64,000 nucleotides of DNA, from contig NZ_FOQH01000003.1 in assembly GCF_900113695.1 (NCBI RefSeq), positions 62,001 through 126,000 on the forward strand, given 5' to 3'. Positions 60,918 to 64,000 of this stretch are shown piece after piece (positions within the stretch are counted from its first letter, which is position 1; each line of letters begins with the position of its first letter). The notes below the pieces were generated by a model. That model saw only the letters and a list, made by a program, of their open reading frames with translations, was not told the DNA's origin and did no database searches. Source of the DNA: Albimonas pacifica (lineage in GTDB: Bacteria > Pseudomonadota > Alphaproteobacteria > Rhodobacterales > Rhodobacteraceae). The translations under genes and the position numbers were made by a program.

Positions 60918-62000
60918 TCAGGGCCTCCGGGGCGGCAGCTCCATGGCGAGGCCGAACTCGGTGGCCGGGCGCGCCGCGGGCAGGCCGGCCACGCGCGGCG
61001 CATAGCGGGTGCCGGCGTCGCGGCCCGCGGCATGCGCCGCGGCCGGGGCGATCGCCTGGCCCACGCGCGCCAGCAGCGACTGCGGCGGGGCGGGACGCTC
61101 CTCGGGCACCGGCGCCGCGGCGACCAGGGTCCCGGCGGTGACCGAGGCCGGCGGGATCACCTTCGCCACCCGCGGGGTCTTGGAGAAGCCCATGTCCATC
61201 AGCCGGGCGATCCGCTGCGTGCGGTCGGCGGAGCTGCGCGCCCCGAACACCGCCGCGATCACCCGCTGGTCGCCGCGATGCGCCGACGAGACCAGGTTGA
61301 AGCCCGCGGCCCGGGTGTAGCCGGTCTTGATTCCGTCCGCCCCCGGGTAGGAGGACAGCAGCCGGCGGTTGGTCGCGTAGACCGTCTTGCCCATCGCCGT
61401 CGTCTGCTTGCGCGAGAACAGGTTGTAGTACTCGGGGTGATCGAAGAACAGCCGCCGGCCGAGCGTCGCCATGTCCCGCGCCGTCGACAGGTGCCCCGCC
61501 TCGGTCAGCCCGTGGGGGTTCTTGAAGGTGGTGTTGGGCATGCCGAGGATCCGGGCCTTGGCGGTCGCCATCTTCGCCCAGGCGTCGACCGAGCCGGCGG
61601 TCGCCTCGGCGAGCGCGGTGGCCGCGTCGTTGGCCGACTTCACGGCCGCGGCCCGCATCAGGTTGCGGATCGTCACCCGCTCGCCCGTGCGCAGCCCGAT
61701 CCGCGACGGCGGCTGCCGCGCGGCGAGCGCGGAGACCTTCACCGTCTGGTCGAGCTTGAGCCGACCCTCCTTCACCGCCTCGATGGCGAGGTAGAGGGTC
61801 ATCATCTTGGTCAGCGACGCGGGATGCAGCCGCGTGTCCGCATTCTCGGCATAGACCACCTCGCCGGTCCTGGCGTCCATCACCAGCGCTGCGTAGGGCG
61901 CCGCCTGCGCCGGGGCGGAAGCGAAGCTCCACACCGCCAGCAAAGCGAGCCCGATGGCCATCGCCAGGCGCGCCGGCGCCCCTGGGTTCGTCCGTCTCAT
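60918..62000 (-). CDS. dacA: D-alanyl-D-alanine carboxypeptidase (PBP5/DacA family)
   Basis: A 360-aa periplasmic penicillin-binding protein that removes terminal D-alanine from peptidoglycan pentapeptides. Signal peptide LAMAIGLALLAVWSFASAPAQA; S62-L-T-K65, S122-A-N124 and K225-T-G227 are the three active-site motifs. ALVMDARTGEVVYAENAD and ADGIKTGYTRAAGFNLVSSA are typical. C-terminal 100 residues are more variable and end in a proline/arginine tail. ATG 62000 with GAGGGCGG; the open frame extends upstream to 62687 antisense to the phasin gene and is ignored. Gene name by family only. Confidence 0.92.
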   Translation of the reverse strand: MRRTNPGAPARLAMAIGLALLAVWSFASAPAQAAPYAALVMDARTGEVVYAENADTRLHPASLTKMMTLYLAIEAVKEGRLKLDQTVKVSALAARQPPSRIGLRTGERVTIRNLMRAAAVKSANDAATALAEATAGSVDAWAKMATAKARILGMPNTTFKNPHGLTEAGHLSTARDMATLGRRLFFDHPEYYNLFSRKQTTAMGKTVYATNRRLLSSYPGADGIKTGYTRAAGFNLVSSAHRGDQRVIAAVFGARSSADRTQRIARLMDMGFSKTPRVAKVIPPASVTAGTLVAAAPVPEERPAPPQSLLARVGQAIAPAAAHAAGRDAGTRYAPRVAGLPAARPATEFGLAMELPPRRP

Positions 62001-62204
62001 AGCCGCCCTCGTTCGTTCCGTGCGCCTTGCCGGCGCCTGTCCGAGTCGCGCCTGTCGGCGCTTGGATCGCTTCATTCGTGCGATCTCTTCACAAAAGACG
62101 GTAACATGCTGCGCGGCAAATTCAAATCCCCGAAGCCCGATTCGCGAAATCCGCGCGCCGGGCCGCCGTGCAGCCTGCGACTGTGCTGCGCCGCGGCAAT
62201 TCCC

Positions 62205-62265
62205 TTGACGCGACGCAGCATGGGGCGGTATCCCCGGCTGTGCAGCAATATAGGGCTGCGCGCAG
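62205..62265 (+). promoter_or_regulatory. Probable phasin promoter and TGC-rich operator
   Basis: TTGACG (62205-62210) and TATCCC (62229-62234) are 18 bp apart. Just downstream, CTGCGCGCAG (62256-62265) is a perfect palindrome and TGC/GCA motifs recur around it (GCTGTGCAGCAATAT). TGC-rich repeats of this kind are the binding sites known for the PhaR repressor of phasin genes in Paracoccus and Rhodobacter. The upstream part of this spacer (62001-62200) is fairly AT-rich and also serves dacA. Confidence 0.55.
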
Positions 62266-62331
62266 ACCGCCACCCGACGCCCCCGAGTCGGCCCGGCGGA
62301 CCAGAGACCCGAGCCCTCGAGGAGCCGCCCC

Positions 62332-62763
62332 ATGAACGCGATGTCCGACACCACCGCCCAGTTCGAGACCTTCGCCGCCGAGGCCCAGGCCAAGATGACC
62401 GAATCGATGGAGAAGATGGCGAAGTCCTTCGAGGACGCCGCCGCCTTCAACCAGGCCAGCCTGGACGCCTTCATGAAGTCCGCCAACATCGCCATGAAGT
62501 CGGCCGAGGAGATCAGCGCCGAGTCGATGGCCTTCTCCAAGAAGTCGATGGAGGAAGGCGTCGCCGCGACGAAGGATTTCGCCGCCTCCAAGTCGGTGAT
62601 GGAGTTGATGGAGAAGCAGTCCGACTTCGCCAAGACCTTCTTCGACGGCTTCATGAAGCAGGCGACCAAGATGAACGAGATGGCCATGGCCGCCTCGAAG
62701 GACGCGATGGAGCCGCTGGCCGCCCGCGTCTCGGCCGCCGCCGAGCTGGTGAAGCCGGCCTGA
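62332..62763 (+). CDS. phaP: Phasin
   Basis: A 143-aa protein coating polyhydroxyalkanoate granules. MSDTTAQFETFAAEAQAKMTESMEKMAKSFEDAAAF and the long amphipathic helix NQASLDAFMKSANIAMKSAEEIS, SKKSMEEGVAATKDFAAS are typical of alphaproteobacterial phasins; the whole protein is helical, methionine-rich and free of cysteine. ATG 62332 has GAGGAG upstream; M4 (62341) is an alternative. Its GC content and codon use are less extreme than neighbours, as expected of a highly expressed gene. A terminator follows. Confidence 0.92.
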   Translation: MNAMSDTTAQFETFAAEAQAKMTESMEKMAKSFEDAAAFNQASLDAFMKSANIAMKSAEEISAESMAFSKKSMEEGVAATKDFAASKSVMELMEKQSDFAKTFFDGFMKQATKMNEMAMAASKDAMEPLAARVSAAAELVKPA

Positions 62764-62855
62764 TCGCGCGCGGCCCCCGCGCCCGAGGGGCGCGTCGGGG
62801 CCCGCCATCCCGCTGCGTGCGCGGCCTTTTCGGCCCGACGCCTCGGATCGTGACG

Positions 62856-62880
62856 AAAAGGGGGCCTCGGCCCCCTTTTT
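62856..62880 (+). terminator. Rho-independent terminator of phasin
   Basis: AAAAGGGGGCC and GGCCCCC pair around TC, followed by five T (62876-62880). The T-run lies about 17 bp before the -10 box of clpS and may overlap its -35 region. Confidence 0.88.
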
Positions 62881-62897
62881 CATTTCTGCACGAGTCA

Positions 62898-62903
62898 TAT
62901 AAT
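62898..62903 (+). promoter_or_regulatory. Consensus -10 box before clpS, possible leaderless transcript
   Basis: TATAAT at 62898-62903, 8 nt before the ATG at 62912, with no ribosome-binding site between. Transcription would begin at or within a base or two of the start codon. Confidence 0.5.
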
Positions 62904-62911
62904 ATCCAGCC

Positions 62912-63403
62912 ATGCGCACAGCGACGACGATGGGCTTGGCCGTGGACCACGACCGCGAAGCGAACCGGGACGACCTGACGGACGGCGCGCCGCCGACCCT
63001 GGCGGACGCCGCCGGCCGGACCTCTCCGCGCGCCGTTCCGGCGCGCGCCCTGCCCCCCGTCCGCGCGGGTCGACCCCGCGCGGCCGGCCCGAGCCGACCC
63101 TCGGACGATCCGGACGGCGTGCTGGCGGTCAAGCCGCGCACCCGCCCGCAGAAGCCATCGATGTACAAGGTCCTCCTGCTCAACGACGACTACACCCCCA
63201 TGGAGTTCGTCGTGCACGTGCTGGAGCGGTTCTTCGGCATCACCCACGAGCAGGCGGTCGAGATCATGCTGACCGTGCATCGCCGCGGCGTGGCGGTGGT
63301 GGGCGTGTTCTCCTTCGAGGTGGCCGAGACCAAGGTCACCCAGGTGATGGACTACGCCCAGCAGCACCAGCACCCCCTGCAGTGCACGATGGAAAAGGAA
63401 TGA
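62912..63403 (+). CDS. clpS: ATP-dependent Clp protease adaptor ClpS
   Basis: A 163-aa adaptor (ORF from 62912) that delivers N-degron substrates to ClpAP. The core [53 protein letters not shown] with the N-degron pocket (ND, and V/M residues), is conserved; ClpS is normally 100-115 aa, so the first 50-55 residues are an extra Arg/Pro-rich segment. ATG 62912 has no Shine-Dalgarno but lies just after a -10 box; M7 (62930) is in frame, and a later start would suit the core better. clpA follows at 63847. Confidence 0.93.
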   Translation: MRTATTMGLAVDHDREANRDDLTDGAPPTLADAAGRTSPRAVPARALPPVRAGRPRAAGPSRPSDDPDGVLAVKPRTRPQKPSMYKVLLLNDDYTPMEFVVHVLERFFGITHEQAVEIMLTVHRRGVAVVGVFSFEVAETKVTQVMDYAQQHQHPLQCTMEKE

Positions 63404-63846
63404 CGGGGGGAGAAGGAATGACGGGGCGGCGCGCGTGACGGGCGGCGCCGCCGCGACCTGACGCCGCTCCCCCCGACGCCCGCCGCGGCTCTCCCGCCCG
63501 GCCGCGCGCGCCTCTTGCGCCGCGCGCCCTCCATTCCCAGATACGCCGTTCTTCCAAGCCAGTCGGCCGGATCCGACACGGCGCGGGACGTTCCGCCCTT
63601 GAACCTCTCCCGCACCGCCGCGCCCAACGCGGCGCCTGCGCAATGAGCGTGTCCTGCCTGCCGCATGGGCGCCTTATCGCAGCGCGACCGCAAAAAAATG
63701 TGCGCGCGCTAACCCGCCCTTGATCCGATGCTGACAAAGCCGAAGTTTAGTGGTGCACTCAGGCCATGCCCGGGGCTGGAACCTCGGGCGGGCCGGATCG
63801 CAGCCGCGCCCAGCCGGGTGCGGGTCCAGGCGGAAAGGTGACGCGC
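63404..63846. promoter_or_regulatory. clpS-clpA spacer
   Basis: 443 bp with no gene. AAGGAATGACGGGG occurs twice at about 63395 and 63414. The last 200 bp are moderately AT-rich, including CAAAAAAATGTG (63691) and CTGACAAAGCCGAAGTTTAG (63731-63750), likely to contain the clpA promoter. The ribosome-binding site GGAAAGGT precedes clpA. Confidence 0.5.
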
Positions 63847-64000
63847 ATGCCCTCGTTCTCGAAGACCCTTGAGGAAGCCATCCACTTCGCGCTGAGCCTC
63901 GCGAACGAGCGCAAGCACGAACTGGCCACCCTCGAGCATCTGCTCCTCGCCCTCATCGACGAGCCCGACGCGGCGCGCGTGATGAAGGCCTGCGGGGTGA
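63847..64000 (+). CDS. clpA: ATP-dependent Clp protease ATP-binding subunit ClpA, 5' part
   Basis: The N-terminus of ClpA is present: MPSFSKTLEEAIHFALSLAN, ERKHELATLEHLLLALIDEPDAARVMKACGV, the N-domain of Clp ATPases. 51 codons are visible before the window edge. Gene order clpS-clpA in the same direction is standard. The N-domain is where ClpS docks. Confidence 0.92.
   Translation, partial: MPSFSKTLEEAIHFALSLANERKHELATLEHLLLALIDEPDAARVMKACGV

Overview
The window is a 64 kb chromosomal stretch of very GC-rich DNA (roughly 75% by eye) from an alphaproteobacterium, most likely a member of Rhodobacterales. The evidence is the gene content and order: a FliE-FliQ-lytic transglycosylase-FlhA-FliR-FlhB export operon divergent from FliI, MipZ, a cysteine-free ribosomal protein L31, a ClpS-ClpA pair, a type-2 lumazine synthase behind an FMN riboswitch, an L-malyl-CoA/beta-methylmalyl-CoA lyase, a soxBDAG sarcosine oxidase operon and a phasin. 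Genus-level placement is not attempted. No rRNA, tRNA, CRISPR array, insertion sequence or prophage was seen.

Layout. 1-6434: end of an exopolysaccharide cluster (WcaI-like glycosyltransferase, polyprenyl-phosphate sugar transferase, a fused Wzz/BY-kinase co-polymerase with a tyrosine-rich tail, a second glycosyltransferase and GDP-fucose synthase). 6832-10572: mcl1, purC, ribH2 with its riboswitch, cobA. 10691-11470: a GH12-like hydrolase gene. 11475-16450: soxBDAG. 16591-25726: scattered metabolic genes (hydrolases, VOC and GNAT proteins, MBL protein, membrane adenylate/guanylate cyclase, enoyl-CoA hydratase, FAD monooxygenase, N-formylglutamate amidohydrolase), interrupted by a 137-bp tandem repeat and a 163-bp near-palindromic element. 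25825-25902: a small RNA of the MmgR/alpha-r8 type. 26086-36282: dinB, a zinc-ribbon protein, ftsEX, plsC, xseA, two tandem paralogous secreted proteins, a sulfotransferase and asd. 36576-39108: two cell-envelope proteins of unknown function. 39549-49215: the flagellar export and rod locus, with an unexplained spacer of about 1 kb. 49405-60318: housekeeping genes (MpaB-like oxygenase, peroxiredoxin, rsmD, PLP enzyme, prs, MFS pump, RTX protein, rpmE, mipZ). 60918-64000: D,D-carboxypeptidase, phasin, clpS and the start of clpA.

How the parts relate. The exopolysaccharide genes, flagellar genes and RTX protein concern the cell surface and motility. Sarcosine oxidase feeds one-carbon metabolism. 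The malyl-CoA lyase fits an ethylmalonyl-CoA pathway for acetyl-CoA assimilation, and the phasin shows polyhydroxyalkanoate storage. The MmgR-like small RNA is notable because its Sinorhizobium relative is tied to polyhydroxybutyrate accumulation. Most calls rest on recognised motifs in the translated sequence; no database search was run.
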